A stretch of 64,000 nucleotides of DNA from Tolypothrix sp. FACHB-123 (GCF_014697075.1 NZ_JACJRE010000002.1:124001-188000), one strand, 5' to 3'; shown: positions 43,373-53,571, counted from the first letter of the stretch. Translations and numbers: made by a program. The notes: a model not told the origin generated them from the letters alone.

Positions 43373-45719
43373 CCTCCTCGTAAGGTTCTAGATCGGCTGG
43401 ATCGAGATGGGATGAGAGATAAATATCTGATAAATCGTCATTCTGGCTGTTGAGATCCAAGCCTTTAGCGACACCATCACTACCTACGGTGACAAGGTCA
43501 ATTTGCTGACGGTAATAATCAACACTCTTGACCTGGACAGAAACGCGATCGCCTAATCTGTAGGAAGCACGATTTTTCCGACCAAATAAAGCTTGTTGTC
43601 TAGCACGGTATTCATACCAGTCATCTTTGAGAGAACTGACATGTACTAGTCCTTCAACGCGCAAGGGTAAACCGAGATGGCTGCTGGCTTCAGCTTCCGC
43701 TGCGGGAACTTCAATTTCTACAAAGAAGCCGTAGGATTGAACGCCAGTAATTACGCCTTGAAACACTTGGCCGATGCGTTGTTTCATCAGTTGGGCTTTT
43801 TGCAGTCCGGCTAAATCGGCTTCGGCTTCTTGAACTTCTTTTTCCCGATCGTTAATTTGGATAATTACCCGCGTTAAATCGCTTTGCAGTTCCTGTTGCA
43901 ATTCTGGGGGTAGGACGTTCCAGTTAATTTCGATGTGGGAAGAAGAATGGCGCAGGTTGACACGTTCTTTAACACGGGTATTGCGGCGATCGCGTCCGTG
44001 TTCGAGTAATGTGTAATATACGCGCTGCAAGAGTAAATCCGGATACCGCCGTAAGGGGGCTGTAAAGTGGACATATTCCGGTAAAGCCAGCCCAAAGTGT
44101 GTTGCTTTGGTGGTGCTGTAACTCGCAGGCTTAAGTGTATCTTGTAATAAATAAGTCAGCACTTGCTCGGAAGCAGATTCGACAAAAGCCCTGGTTAAAT
44201 GTTGATAATCTAGGGGTTGGATATCTACTTCTGGTTCTAGTGCGAGTTCTACACCTAAGTTAATTGCCAATTTCAGCATTTCTTGGACATCTTCGGCGTC
44301 GGGTGTACCTTGAACTCGCCAAATGGCGGGGACTCCCAAAGCGCTGAAATGGCTAGCGATGAGTTGATTTACTAACAGTACTAACTCTGTTAAGAGGGAA
44401 TGGACTGGTAAATCATTGACTACTACAGCACCGAGAATGCCCTCATCGTAGTAGGGATTGTGACTAGGTGGCAAATTTAACTGTAAGCTACCACGATCTA
44501 AACGCACCTGTTTCAGGATTTTCCGTAATCCTTCCAAGTTTTGCAAGGTTTGCACAACCTGTTCCGATTGCTTGTGAGGTTCGCCAGACAGGATGGCTTG
44601 GGCTTGTTGTTTAGTAAGGGTGTTATCGACGTTAATGATGCTGGGTTGAATTTCCCACTCTTCAATTTCGCCTGATTTGGGATCGATGGTAATTAAGAAT
44701 GATAAAGCTAGGCGATCGCTTCCCGCAACCAAAGAACAGCGATCGGCTACTGTTTCTGGGAACATCGGTAATACTAATTCTCCCAAATACACCGATCTAC
44801 CGCGTTTGAGTGCTTCCCGATCTAAGGCTTCATCTGGCTGGACAAAGTGAGAAACATCGGTGATATGAAATCCCAAACGCCAATAGCCATTGGCAGTTTT
44901 TTCCAAACTAAAGGCATTTTCTACCAATTTCGGGTCACCGTTGACCCCAGTAATGGTGAATGTAAATAAATTGCGTAAATCCAGGCGATTTTTCAGGTCT
45001 GCTTTCAGTAGTCTTTTTGGCAACTTGGTAGCTGCTTCCAGAACTGCATCTGTGAAATTACGACCTAAATCGTGCTTACAGGTGACTAAATCTATATCAG
45101 CAGCGGCTTCAGCGTCGCTACCCAGGATTTGCACGACTCTACCAACTGGGGGATATTGTGCTAAGGGATACCTTAAGACTTCCACATGGGCCAGGTGATC
45201 GAGAGCTTCTTCTAACTTCATCCCGTTGGTTTGCAATTTGAGTTCAAACAACAGGCGATCGTCAAGAGGAACCGCACGGAAGCCGCTTTCTACTTGCTTA
45301 ATCCGCGCGAGTAAAGTGTGATTAGAGCGTTCGAGAATCAGCTTGACTTCGCCTTCTGGGGAACGACGGCGACTACCTTCTTTGAGGACTCTGACCAAAA
45401 CGCGATCGCCATTCCAAGCATTACTCAGATGGCTTTCCCGGATGTAAATATCTTCAGCACCTTCGACATCTTGAATAGCAAAGCAGAATCCCTTACTAGA
45501 ACAACGGAGTTTAGCTTCGATTAAGCCTTCTTCCATCACCCGGCGATATTTACCCCGTTCTTTCACAAGAATGCCGATTTTCTCTAAAATCTCCAAGGCA
45601 ATGTGAAGTTTTTGTAAACTAAGTTCATCTTCGCAGCCAAGTTTTTTTTCCAAAACCTTACGAGCTACCAATTTATCATCGGTGAAATTGGCAAGGAGTG
45701 TAGCGATTGAAAATTCCAT
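43365..45719 (-). CDS. RNase II/R-family (Zam-like) protein, catalytic site apparently altered
   Basis: A 784-residue protein with an N-terminal winged-helix and cold-shock region, an RNB domain (about 240-570) and a C-terminal S1 domain (about 650-745, GQVFQGVITGVQSYGFFVEIE). Active RNase II and R carry TIDG...DDA at the start of the RNB core, where four aspartates bind magnesium. Here the block at residues 255-269 reads TITGVNGDPKLVENA, so most of those acids are gone. The RNA-path motif VHFTAPLRRYPDL is intact. The protein resembles the cyanobacterial Zam group. It is likely an RNA-binding relative or an enzyme with changed activity. ubiX is coupled downstream. Confidence 0.9.
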   Translation of the reverse strand: MEFSIATLLANFTDDKLVARKVLEKKLGCEDELSLQKLHIALEILEKIGILVKERGKYRRVMEEGLIEAKLRCSSKGFCFAIQDVEGAEDIYIRESHLSNAWNGDRVLVRVLKEGSRRRSPEGEVKLILERSNHTLLARIKQVESGFRAVPLDDRLLFELKLQTNGMKLEEALDHLAHVEVLRYPLAQYPPVGRVVQILGSDAEAAADIDLVTCKHDLGRNFTDAVLEAATKLPKRLLKADLKNRLDLRNLFTFTITGVNGDPKLVENAFSLEKTANGYWRLGFHITDVSHFVQPDEALDREALKRGRSVYLGELVLPMFPETVADRCSLVAGSDRLALSFLITIDPKSGEIEEWEIQPSIINVDNTLTKQQAQAILSGEPHKQSEQVVQTLQNLEGLRKILKQVRLDRGSLQLNLPPSHNPYYDEGILGAVVVNDLPVHSLLTELVLLVNQLIASHFSALGVPAIWRVQGTPDAEDVQEMLKLAINLGVELALEPEVDIQPLDYQHLTRAFVESASEQVLTYLLQDTLKPASYSTTKATHFGLALPEYVHFTAPLRRYPDLLLQRVYYTLLEHGRDRRNTRVKERVNLRHSSSHIEINWNVLPPELQQELQSDLTRVIIQINDREKEVQEAEADLAGLQKAQLMKQRIGQVFQGVITGVQSYGFFVEIEVPAAEAEASSHLGLPLRVEGLVHVSSLKDDWYEYRARQQALFGRKNRASYRLGDRVSVQVKSVDYYRQQIDLVTVGSDGVAKGLDLNSQNDDLSDIYLSSHLDPADLEPYEEDE

Positions 45720-46648
45720 GCAGTGAACCGACCTTTGGTCAAAACATCATTTTTCTTTTAATCTGGTTGTTTTCTGTATACCCTCACGGACTACAGACTC
45801 TAGCTAGAAACTAAATACCCTCAAGCAGGGATTCTGAAGTTCCAAGGGATTTTGCCGACTCAACTGGCGAAAATTCGCAGCAGCGTCTACAAACTTCTCA
45901 CTGCACGACAATATCAGAGTTCGCTCGCGTTTGAGTTCCTTTATCCAGTCCAACCGACAAAGCACGCCTGATAAGATTTTGCCCCACAAGGTAATTACGC
46001 GACTAGTTTTGAGATGCTGGGTTGGTAGAAATATCCATGCGACTCAAAAACGTTATACAGGGGAACAGGTGTTTAATTGTCTAGACTCAAGGTACTTTTA
46101 CGCCATTAGACTCTGATTTTTACTAGGAGAAACTGCCGATCGACCTAACTTTCCCATATGTAGAATCGGTAACAATTAGGTAAGCAGCTTAACGGGCAGT
46201 GAGGGCGAACCTTATCTTCATTATTGTAGATTTAGAGCGCACTTCCAAGAAATAGTTCTGCATATCGAATTGGGTAATTAGTATAGCATTGCCAGCGCTC
46301 CTACTCAGATTTAGCGATTAGTAGCCAAAAATGTTCTTGCAAAAGAGCTACTGCTACAATCGGGACACAGGAGTGAGGAGCGAAAATTACTTTGATCCAT
46401 GAGCGTATAGCAAAGTTAGCGTGTGGTTACAGTTTCGACTCCAGCCAAGCTGCTATGAAAGTTGAGACTGGAGAAAATTTGATTTTGTAATACGTCATGC
46501 CGGAAATCAACATATCATTTGACAAAGTCAAGAGCGCAAAAGAATACAATTCTTTTGACTTTTGACTTACTCGGCAGCGGTACTAGCTTTTATACATAGT
46601 TAGTATCAACCCCTTTTATTCAACAGACTTAAAATTGGTGGCAGTATT
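45720..46648. other. long intergenic region upstream of the RNB gene
   Basis: About 930 bases. Short frames on both strands lack ribosome sites. The neighbours rpsR and rpmG that often precede an RNB gene in cyanobacteria are absent. A possible hairpin pairs TTCGACTCCAGCC (46434-46446) with the region GAGACTGGAGAA (46464-46475). No tRNA or known RNA is recognised. It carries the divergent promoters of the RNB gene and the gene at 46649. Confidence 0.5.
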
Positions 46649-47578
46649 ATGTTGGCTCAGTTCCAGAGCTTGTATCCCAAAGGTAGTCTTATTTCTGAGT
46701 TAGTGCAAATTTTTCAAGGAAAATATATAGTTCGTGCTAGCGTGCAAATTGATGGTGTTACTCGCGCCACTGGTTTAGCCGCAGCAGAAACAGTAGAAGT
46801 AGCAGAAGACCAAGCGAGAATTAGGGCGCTGATGGTTTTGGGAATGGAAAACGCCCCCCAGGAAACTGTGAAATCTTCTCCCCAACTTCCAGCACAGGTA
46901 CAGGCTAAACCTGCTAGTTTTACAGGTGGATTTCATGAAAGAGCTTATTCACCAATCAAGGAACGGGATTTTGTCAGCAGTCAAGAAACTGCTGTGCCAT
47001 CCTTTGCGGGACAAAGCATGACTGCTGATACTGTAAAGAGTGATACTGTAAAAGGTAATTCTGGAAAAAGCGATTCTGGAAAAAGCGATCGCGAATTATT
47101 CGCAAATAATACAGCTACCACTAGTAAAATCCTTACTGATAGTCAGGAATTAAATCACAACTTCTCTACAACTAATGAAATTTCCAGTGAAATTTTCAGT
47201 GAAATTTCCAGCCAAGTTGATGCGCCTAGTGATAACTTAGGCAGTATTTTTGGAAAAAATTCTGAAAATCAACCATTATCCGGGATGACTCCTAGTAATG
47301 TCACCCCCTTTACACCCCGTAACCATAGTTCATCAGAAGATGTTGCTACACCAACAACAGCAGGTAAGAGAAAAAAGAAGAGTGAACCTGTAGATTTATC
47401 TGATGTCATAGCCAAAACAGATGTCGAACTACAGCGTTTAGGCTGGACACCAGAACAAGGAAGGGAGTATTTAATTAAAACGTACGGTAAGCGTGGGCGG
47501 ACTTTACTTACCGAAGATGAGTTATATACCTTTCTTCAATACCTACAATCTCAGCCAGATCCCATAGCAGGATTTTAA
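46649..47578 (+). CDS. conserved cyanobacterial protein of unknown function
   Basis: A 309-residue protein of three parts. The N-terminal domain (about 1-70) has the look of a small alpha-beta domain (ISELVQIFQGKYIVRASVQIDGVTRATGLAAAETVEVAEDQAR), somewhat like a double-stranded-RNA-binding fold; this is a guess. The middle 170 residues are disordered and contain short repeats (DTVKSDTVKGNSGKSDSGKSD, about 130-150). The C-terminal 60 residues form a conserved block (DLSDVIAKTDVELQRLGWTPEQGREYLIKTYGKRGR) that ends many cyanobacterial proteins of this type. ATG 46649 follows GGTGG. Its function is unknown. Confidence 0.8.
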   Translation: MLAQFQSLYPKGSLISELVQIFQGKYIVRASVQIDGVTRATGLAAAETVEVAEDQARIRALMVLGMENAPQETVKSSPQLPAQVQAKPASFTGGFHERAYSPIKERDFVSSQETAVPSFAGQSMTADTVKSDTVKGNSGKSDSGKSDRELFANNTATTSKILTDSQELNHNFSTTNEISSEIFSEISSQVDAPSDNLGSIFGKNSENQPLSGMTPSNVTPFTPRNHSSSEDVATPTTAGKRKKKSEPVDLSDVIAKTDVELQRLGWTPEQGREYLIKTYGKRGRTLLTEDELYTFLQYLQSQPDPIAGF

Positions 47579-47623
47579 TTAATTAATTAGTCAGTTGTCA
47601 GTTGTCAGTTGTCAGTTGTCCTC

Positions 47624-47676
47624 ACCAAAAACCCCGTTCAACTTTCCTCATTAGTCAGGAGTGTTAAACGGGGTTT
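47624..47676 (-). terminator. intrinsic terminator after clpP
   Basis: On the minus strand AAACCCCGTT (47676-47667) pairs with AACGGGGTTT (47638-47629), with a second hairpin AGGA/TCCT inside. The stem runs into TTTTT. It lies about 60 bases after the clpP stop codon. Confidence 0.75.
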
Positions 47677-47737
47677 AATCAAATGGTTTAGATGACCATT
47701 GACCATTGACCATTGACTATTGACCAATGACCAATAA

Positions 47738-48343
47738 CTAAACCACAGCTATCGGACGGCTACCAGCAGAATGACGGTCAATTACTTGGTCAATTAAGCC
47801 ATAGTCTCTGGCTTCTTCCGGCGACATGAAAAAATCGCGTTCAGTATCTTCTGCAATACGTTCCAGGGGTTGGCCTGTATGTTCAGCTAAATAGTCATTT
47901 AGCCGCCGCTTATGATACAAAATTTCCCGCGCCTGAATTTCAATATCAGTAGCTTGTCCTTGCGCACCACCTAGAGGTTGGTGAATCATAATCCGAGAAT
48001 GGGGTAGACTCATCCGCTTACCTTTAGTACCAGCGCTGAGGAGAAAAGCACCCATGCTGGCAGCTAATCCGGTACAAATGGTACAGACATCTGGGCGGAT
48101 ATGCTTCATAGTGTCAAAAATGCCCATACCAGCTGTCACCGAACCACCGGGAGAATTGATGTATAAATAAATATCTTTCTCCGGGTCTTCAGCATCTAAA
48201 AATAGTAGTTGGGCAACAATCAAGTTCGCTATGGAGTTATCAACCTGTTGTCCTAAAAAGATAATCCGCTCACGCAACAGCCGTGAGTAGATATCAAAGG
48301 CGCGTTCGCCGCGACCCGATTGTTCAATGACTATAGGAATCAT
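47738..48343 (-). CDS. clpP: ATP-dependent Clp protease proteolytic subunit
   Basis: A 201-residue ClpP serine protease subunit with catalytic Ser96 (GLAASMGAF) and His121 (MIHQPLGG). Fourteen such subunits form the barrel that degrades proteins unfolded by ClpC or ClpX. The N-terminus [23 protein letters not shown] is the standard ClpP start, including the axial loop. Cyanobacteria have several clpP genes plus clpR, and which one this is cannot be settled here. No clpX or clpR is next to it. nblA lies 1 kb away; NblA is an adaptor that delivers phycobilisome proteins to ClpC. Confidence 0.96.
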   Translation of the reverse strand: MIPIVIEQSGRGERAFDIYSRLLRERIIFLGQQVDNSIANLIVAQLLFLDAEDPEKDIYLYINSPGGSVTAGMGIFDTMKHIRPDVCTICTGLAASMGAFLLSAGTKGKRMSLPHSRIMIHQPLGGAQGQATDIEIQAREILYHKRRLNDYLAEHTGQPLERIAEDTERDFFMSPEEARDYGLIDQVIDRHSAGSRPIAVV

Positions 48344-48799
48344 GCAGCCTGCTTGTAGCTATTTCAATCCATTTTACCGTTTGTTTTTGGGTATTGGGCA
48401 TTGGGCATGGGGCATTGGGCATGGGGATTGGGCATGGGGCATTGGGCAAGAATAATATCTCCTCTGTCCCCCTACCCCTTGTCTTCTTTTTCCCCCACAG
48501 ACTCCGGGCACTTTTTATCCGTAGTCTGTGTCTTAATCAATATCCGCAAATCGTGGTCACTAACTCTGATGTTTCTGAGTGTGCTGCAAAACCTTTGTAG
48601 TGTGCTGACTAAAGTTATCAATCCATCCAACTAGTTAGTGCTTTTTTGTCAGGTACTGGTAACTTTTTAAACATTTCTTCAAGATTGCTATGGGCAATTA
48701 TCCGGAAGATTTACCAATTTCCGGTAATGCAATAGTACAGGGTGTAGTTAGAGTAGCTAGTCAATGTAAAAACGCTGTCCACCGAGAAGGAGACCTGCC
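48344..48799. other. STRR-containing intergenic region
   Basis: It holds a GGGCATT/GGGCATG/GGGGATT heptamer array at 48388-48450, just upstream of clpP. The rest, to the small gene at 48800, has no recognised feature except a promoter-like AT-rich patch. Confidence 0.6.
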
Positions 48800-48955
48800 A
48801 TGCCAGAAAAACTGGTGCAAGCCGCCATTATCACTTTCTTACTTCACTTAATAGTAGGACTTAACCCAAATACCACAGTTCAGACAAAGGCTACAGTGTC
48901 TTTGCCAGAAACACCAGCCACAATTATTAGTTCGCTGTTCGCTTCTATGCGGTAA
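48800..48955 (+). CDS. short hydrophobic peptide with strong ribosome site
   Basis: A 51-residue frame starts at ATG 48800 directly after GAGAAGGAGA, one of the best Shine-Dalgarno sequences in the window. The N-terminal half is hydrophobic (AAIITFLLHLIVGL) and could span a membrane; the rest is polar and Ser/Thr-rich. No family is recognised. The ribosome site and the position in an otherwise empty region argue for a real small gene, but there is no other evidence. Confidence 0.5.
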   Translation: MPEKLVQAAIITFLLHLIVGLNPNTTVQTKATVSLPETPATIISSLFASMR

Positions 48956-49388
48956 AACAATGCTGTGAATTAACAAGTATGGGTTTTGTTTTCGCTACAT
49001 TTGTGGTTTATTGACCTAAATTCAATACTATGGCTGCATTAACTAGCCCCTTTAACTAATCTTGCTCATGCTTGATGTTGTTAAAGGGGCAACTCGTTTT
49101 TATTGACTATTCATTAATGGGAAAAATCCCAATCTGCAAGCCAAATCACAATAATGTTTCTTTGCTTAGGTGTGTATCTCAGCAGACTCCATTTTGTAAA
49201 TATTTTGTTATAGTAGTTAATATAACTACACAAAACTGTCACCCTCATGTGGTAAACCACTAAAAAAGCGAATGCCCAATACCTAAATGAGTGTATGACT
49301 TACCGACATCAGCGAGTTAATTAGGCAGACGAATATTAGTCAGCATTAAACCTCTAGTTGTCGCCCAATTTGGGCATAGGAGCCAAAA
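48956..49388. other. nblA upstream region
   Basis: AT-rich. It contains the dyad at 49213-49229. A 63-codon frame (49072-49263) lacks a ribosome site and is not supported. The nblA leader (about 49320-49388) ends in ATAGGAGCC. Confidence 0.5.
49213..49229. promoter_or_regulatory. perfect dyad upstream of nblA
   Basis: GTAGTTA-ATA-TAACTAC is a perfect 7-3-7 inverted repeat about 160 bases before nblA. Its GTA...TAC ends are 11 bases apart, not eight, so it does not fit the NtcA consensus. It may bind another dimeric regulator. Confidence 0.4.
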
Positions 49389-49586
49389 ATGAATCAGCCC
49401 ATTAAATTATCTTTAGAACAAGAATTTAGCCTGAGAAGCTTTGCTAACCAAGTGCAATATATGTCTCTTGAACAAGCCCAGGAATTTTTGCTCAAGCTGT
49501 ATGAGCAGATGTTGATTCAGGAAACAACTTACAAGGAATTGTTGAAGCAGGAGTGGGAAATAGACTCAGGTGCATTCTCTGGCTAA
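49389..49586 (+). CDS. nblA: phycobilisome degradation protein NblA
   Basis: NblA is a small helical adaptor that binds phycobilisome antenna proteins and ClpC and so triggers antenna breakdown during nitrogen or sulfur starvation. The 65-residue protein matches the family along its length (LSLEQEFSLRSFANQVQYMSLEQAQEFLLKLYEQMLIQE). ATG 49389 follows TAGGAGCC. A hairpin after the stop (49628-49662) may end or stabilise the short mRNA. I found no canonical NtcA box in front, so its nitrogen control is not visible here. Confidence 0.95.
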   Translation: MNQPIKLSLEQEFSLRSFANQVQYMSLEQAQEFLLKLYEQMLIQETTYKELLKQEWEIDSGAFSG

Positions 49587-49627
49587 AGCTAGAAAGCAAA
49601 TATAGGAATCTGGTTTGACTTTTGAAA

Positions 49628-49662
49628 AATTGCCTAGACTTGAAGTTGAACTTTAGGCAATT
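49628..49662 (+). terminator. hairpin after nblA
   Basis: AATTGCCTA (49628-49636) pairs with TAGGCAATT (49654-49662). No T tract follows, so it may stabilise the 3-prime end rather than terminate. Confidence 0.45.
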
Positions 49663-49825
49663 CCCACCAAAACCCTGATATGCTGGGGAATTGCCCACCT
49701 AAGTGTATTCTTCACAAGAATATAAAATGAGGTAGAAGCTTGCTAGCGTGACTCCTAGAGTATGTCTTCAACTAGCTCAGAGGCATTGATAATTAAGCCA
49801 AAGAAGTTTTACGGAGGCAATCTCT

Positions 49826-50629
49826 ATGTTCAAAAGTCTAACAAGTTTACCTAATCCTACTGAGGGTGATTGGGGAGAGCGTTTACTTAACACTGTTGCT
49901 AGCAAAACAATTCGCTACTTATTTACTCAAAGCGAGTCAGTAGAAGTCTTTGTCCAATGTCATCCTTCGAGTAAACTTTTTCAAGGCAGCATCGATAGTT
50001 TCAAAATGAATGGGCGTGGACTAGTTATTCGTGGAGATTTCCGAGCTGAAGAGTTATCTTTTCAGACAGATGCTGTAGTAATTGATTTCAGCAATGTTTT
50101 GAGCGGAAAACTGACTCTCAAACAACCCACCCAAGCTATTGCTCAAATTACTTTATCAGAAACTGGGATTAACCAAGCTTTTCAGGCAGAACTAGTAAAA
50201 ACGCGGCTACAAAATCTTTCTCTGCCTGCTTTAAGTGACATACTTGGTGGTGAGTTCGTTTCTTTTGAAACTATCCAGTTCCAATTGTTACCCAATAATG
50301 GGGTACGGATTTTCGCTCAAGCTGATCTCAGTAACGGTGAAATTGTGCCGATTAGCTTAAGTGCAACCATAACCATTGAACGGCGACGCCGCCTTGTGTT
50401 CTGTAACCCAAAGTTTGAAGCAGATACTGTACCAGAATCTCAACGGAAAATTTCTCAAACTTTGAGCGCTGTATTAGCCGAAATTTTGGATCAGATGGTC
50501 GATTTGGATCGCTTTGATCTTGATGGCATTACTATGCGAATCAATCGATTAGAAACTCAAGGTAAACAATTAATTTTCACTGGCTACGCACAAATTGAAC
50601 GTATTCCTAGTAGTAGTTCACCACATTAA
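49826..50629 (+). CDS. DUF2993/LmeA-like protein
   Basis: A 267-residue protein of the DUF2993 (LmeA-like phospholipid-binding) family: a beta-rich fold with repeated blocks (VFVQCHPSSKLFQGSIDSFKMNGRGLVIRGDFRAEEL, TGINQAFQAELVKTRL, VRIFAQADLSNGEIVPISLSATI). The cyanobacterial members have no known role; mycobacterial LmeA binds phospholipids. No signal peptide is visible, which differs from LmeA. ATG 49826 follows ACGGAGGCAATCT, a strong ribosome site. It stands downstream of nblA, 240 bases apart, and may be separately transcribed. Confidence 0.85.
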   Translation: MFKSLTSLPNPTEGDWGERLLNTVASKTIRYLFTQSESVEVFVQCHPSSKLFQGSIDSFKMNGRGLVIRGDFRAEELSFQTDAVVIDFSNVLSGKLTLKQPTQAIAQITLSETGINQAFQAELVKTRLQNLSLPALSDILGGEFVSFETIQFQLLPNNGVRIFAQADLSNGEIVPISLSATITIERRRRLVFCNPKFEADTVPESQRKISQTLSAVLAEILDQMVDLDRFDLDGITMRINRLETQGKQLIFTGYAQIERIPSSSSPH

Positions 50630-50796
50630 TTTCTATGGTTAGGTAGTTAGTACAGATTTGGCTAAAGATAAGGACTGAAGTCTTTACTATGAAACAATTT
50701 CTCCATCATGATTAATGTGGCAAAGTACTAGCGCAACATGGTGTAAAGGCCGAAATACAATTAATTCTTTTGCGTTTTGACTTCCCCATAGCGTTG

Positions 50797-51279
50797 CTAA
50801 TCCAAGAAAAATTTTCTAGAGGTGGGATTTTCTTTGAGAGATTGAATAAAATCCTTCAAGCTCAATAATTTACCTGTGAAGGTGAATTTAGGGGTTCCAT
50901 TTTTAGAAATGATTTTCACCTCACCATCTTGGATTTGAATTTGATTTTTAATAGTTTCCCAGAGAGTATCGAAGCTATCGTCATCCTGACAACCATTTGC
51001 TTCGAGGAAATTTTGGCGCACTTCGGTTTTGAGCGCTCTTAGTTCTGCTGCTTGGGTGCGCGCCTCAAAGTGTTGAATTGCATCTTCATAGGTGCTTTCT
51101 CTAAGAATTTTGTTTTCGGCTTGAACTTGCTCTAACTGATTTTTGATAGCTTCCAATTGTGATGTTAAAGCTGCTGACTTCTGGTATTGAATTTTTAAAG
51201 CCTGCTTTGCATTAGTCAACAAGGCTTTGTAATCTGGCTGGTCTTCGTTTTGAATTGGTTTCGATTCCTGGCTATTCAT
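50797..51279 (-). CDS. coiled-coil hypothetical protein
   Basis: A 160-residue protein. Residues about 20-95 form a probable coiled coil (ALKIQYQKSAALTSQLEAIK, NQLEQVQAENKILRE), followed by a small mixed domain (EVKIISKNGTPKFTFTGKLLSLKDFIQSLKENPTSRKFF). There is no membrane span. I recognise no family. Codon use and HIP-poor sequence are like its neighbours. It is divergent from the YyaL-like gene. Confidence 0.75.
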   Translation of the reverse strand: MNSQESKPIQNEDQPDYKALLTNAKQALKIQYQKSAALTSQLEAIKNQLEQVQAENKILRESTYEDAIQHFEARTQAAELRALKTEVRQNFLEANGCQDDDSFDTLWETIKNQIQIQDGEVKIISKNGTPKFTFTGKLLSLKDFIQSLKENPTSRKFFLD

Positions 51280-51495
51280 AAAATAAAATAATTAATTTAA
51301 TTATTTTGTTAAATTAATTTTATACTTTATTTGGATAGTTTATTAATAAAAAATGCAACTTTTCTCAATATTCAGTCTATGGCTGCTTTGTATAAGTGTC
51401 CGATGCATCAGGTTTTTGTAAGTTAAAATTGACTGCTTCACTCAGGCTGGGGAACGATAGACTGGGCAAAGAAAGCAACTAACTCCCATCCGATC

Positions 51496-53571
51496 ATGAC
51501 TAACCGTCTTGTTGAAGCTAAGAGTCTCTATCTCCGTAAACACGCTGAAAACCCTATTGATTGGTGGCCTTGGGGTGACGAAGCACTAGCAACTGCAAAG
51601 GAGAAAAATCTCCCTATCTTTCTTTCTATTGGCTACTCTAGTTGTCACTGGTGTACTGTCATGGAAGGGGAAGCTTTTTCTGACCTAACTATTGCTGAGT
51701 ACATGAATGCTAATTTCTTACCCATCAAAGTAGATAGGGAAGAAAGACCAGATATCGATAGCATCTACATGCAAGCTTTGCAAATGATGAGCGGTCAGGG
51801 GGGATGGCCATTAAATGTGTTTCTTTCTCCAGACGATTTAGTCCCGTTTTACGCTGGTACTTATTTCCCATTGGAGCCGCGTTACGGTCGTCCTGGGTTT
51901 TTACAAGTGCTGCAAGCGCTGCGACGTTATTACGATACAGAAAAAGATGATTTGCAGCAACGCAAAGCTGCAATGGTGGAAGCATTACTGACTTCGGCTG
52001 TATTAAAAGATGGTACAGCTGCTGATGTTGCAGAACATGAATTATTGCGTAAAGCTTGGGAAACTTGCACCGCAATACTGACACCCAATCAATCGGGAAA
52101 TAGTTTCCCGATGATTCCCTATGGGGAATTGGTATTGCGCTTAAATCGGTTTAATTTTTCCCCGCGCTATGATGGCGCACAAGTTGTTACCCAGCGGGGG
52201 CTAGATTTAGCTTTGGGTGGAATTTACGATCATGTGGGTGGTGGTTTTCACCGTTACACTGTTGACCCAACATGGACAGTACCCCATTTTGAAAAGATGC
52301 TCTATGATAACGGTCAAATTGTGGAGTATTTGGCGAATTTATGGAGTGTGGGAGTACAAGAACCAGCTTTTGAAAGAGCGATCGCTAAAACTGTACAATG
52401 GCTCAAAAGAGAAATGACTGCTCCTGAAGGTTATTTCTATGCAGCCCAAGATGCTGATAGTTTCTCTGAACCCACAGCCCCAGAACCAGAAGAAGGAGCT
52501 TTTTACGTTTGGAGTTACAGCGAACTCTCACAAATACTCGCACATGAAGAACTTGTTGAATTACAAAAGCAATTTACTGTCACTCCTAGCGGTAATTTTG
52601 AAGGACAGAATGTGTTGCAACGGCTACAAGCTGGGCAACTCAGTGAAAGTGTAGAAATCATTCTAGGCAAGCTATTTGCTGAACGTTACGGAAATACACC
52701 CGAATCTTTAGATACTTTCTCTCCAGCACGCGATAATCAAGAAGCAAAAACTTATGACTGGCCGGGGCGCATTCCTTCAGTAACAGATACAAAGATGATT
52801 GTCGCCTGGAATAGCTTGATGATTTCTGGTTTAGCCAGGGCGGCTATTGTCTTTCAACAACCATCATACTTAGAACTTGCAGCCAAAGCCGCAAACTTTA
52901 TTTTGGCGCATCAATTTGTCGATGGGCGTTTTCACAGACTCAACTATGATAAACAACCCCATATTTCAGCCCAGTCTGAAGACTACGCCTTTTTTATTAA
53001 GGCGCTGCTAGATTTACACCAAGCTGCTGTGGGAATGGGAGATGTAGCTTCAGCTTCATTGTGGTCAGAAAAAGCGATCGCGCTGCAAGATGAATTTAAC
53101 GAATTTCTTTGGAGTGTAGAATTAGGTGGCTACTATAATGCCGCAATTGACGCTAGCCAAGATTTAATCGTCCGCGAACGCAGCTATGTAGATAATGCTA
53201 CACCCTCAGCCAACGGAATTGCGATCGCTAATCTTGTCCGTCTCACCCTACTCACCGACAATCTGCATTATCTCAACTTAGCTGAGCAAGGTTTAAAAGC
53301 CTTTAAGAGTGTCATGGCTCGTGCGCCACAAGCCTGTCCCAGTTTATTTACGGCTTTAGACTGGTATCAAAACTCAACCATTATTCGTAGTAATACTGAA
53401 CAAATTAAGTCACTGATGCCTAAATACTTGCCGACTGTAGTATTTGCATCTGTATCAAATTTACCAGAAAACACCATAGGCTTAGTTTGCCAAGGTTTAA
53501 AATGCCTTGCACCAGCAGAAAGTGTTGAACAATTATGGCAACAGGTACAGCAAAGCCAGAGTAGAGGATGA
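51496..53571 (+). CDS. YyaL/DUF255 thioredoxin-fold protein
   Basis: A 691-residue protein of the YyaL (spermatogenesis-associated 20-like) family. The N-terminal thioredoxin-like domain (about 1-165) carries Cys50-His-Trp-Cys53 and the strongly conserved [11 protein letters not shown]. The rest is an alpha-alpha barrel like those of glycan-modifying enzymes ([53 protein letters not shown]). The reaction is not established. ATG 51496 opens the conserved [18 protein letters not shown]. mobA follows after 71 bases of STRR DNA and may be cotranscribed. Confidence 0.93.
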   Translation: MTNRLVEAKSLYLRKHAENPIDWWPWGDEALATAKEKNLPIFLSIGYSSCHWCTVMEGEAFSDLTIAEYMNANFLPIKVDREERPDIDSIYMQALQMMSGQGGWPLNVFLSPDDLVPFYAGTYFPLEPRYGRPGFLQVLQALRRYYDTEKDDLQQRKAAMVEALLTSAVLKDGTAADVAEHELLRKAWETCTAILTPNQSGNSFPMIPYGELVLRLNRFNFSPRYDGAQVVTQRGLDLALGGIYDHVGGGFHRYTVDPTWTVPHFEKMLYDNGQIVEYLANLWSVGVQEPAFERAIAKTVQWLKREMTAPEGYFYAAQDADSFSEPTAPEPEEGAFYVWSYSELSQILAHEELVELQKQFTVTPSGNFEGQNVLQRLQAGQLSESVEIILGKLFAERYGNTPESLDTFSPARDNQEAKTYDWPGRIPSVTDTKMIVAWNSLMISGLARAAIVFQQPSYLELAAKAANFILAHQFVDGRFHRLNYDKQPHISAQSEDYAFFIKALLDLHQAAVGMGDVASASLWSEKAIALQDEFNEFLWSVELGGYYNAAIDASQDLIVRERSYVDNATPSANGIAIANLVRLTLLTDNLHYLNLAEQGLKAFKSVMARAPQACPSLFTALDWYQNSTIIRSNTEQIKSLMPKYLPTVVFASVSNLPENTIGLVCQGLKCLAPAESVEQLWQQVQQSQSRG

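Noticed and set aside
45804-45989. 61-codon minus-strand frame upstream of the RNB gene
   Set aside because: No ribosome site, no resemblance to rpsR or rpmG that might be expected there.
46120-46490. Possible tRNA or small RNA
   Set aside because: No cloverleaf or T-loop consensus; only one weak hairpin.
49072-49263. 63-codon frame upstream of nblA
   Set aside because: No ribosome site and overlaps the dyad; likely chance.
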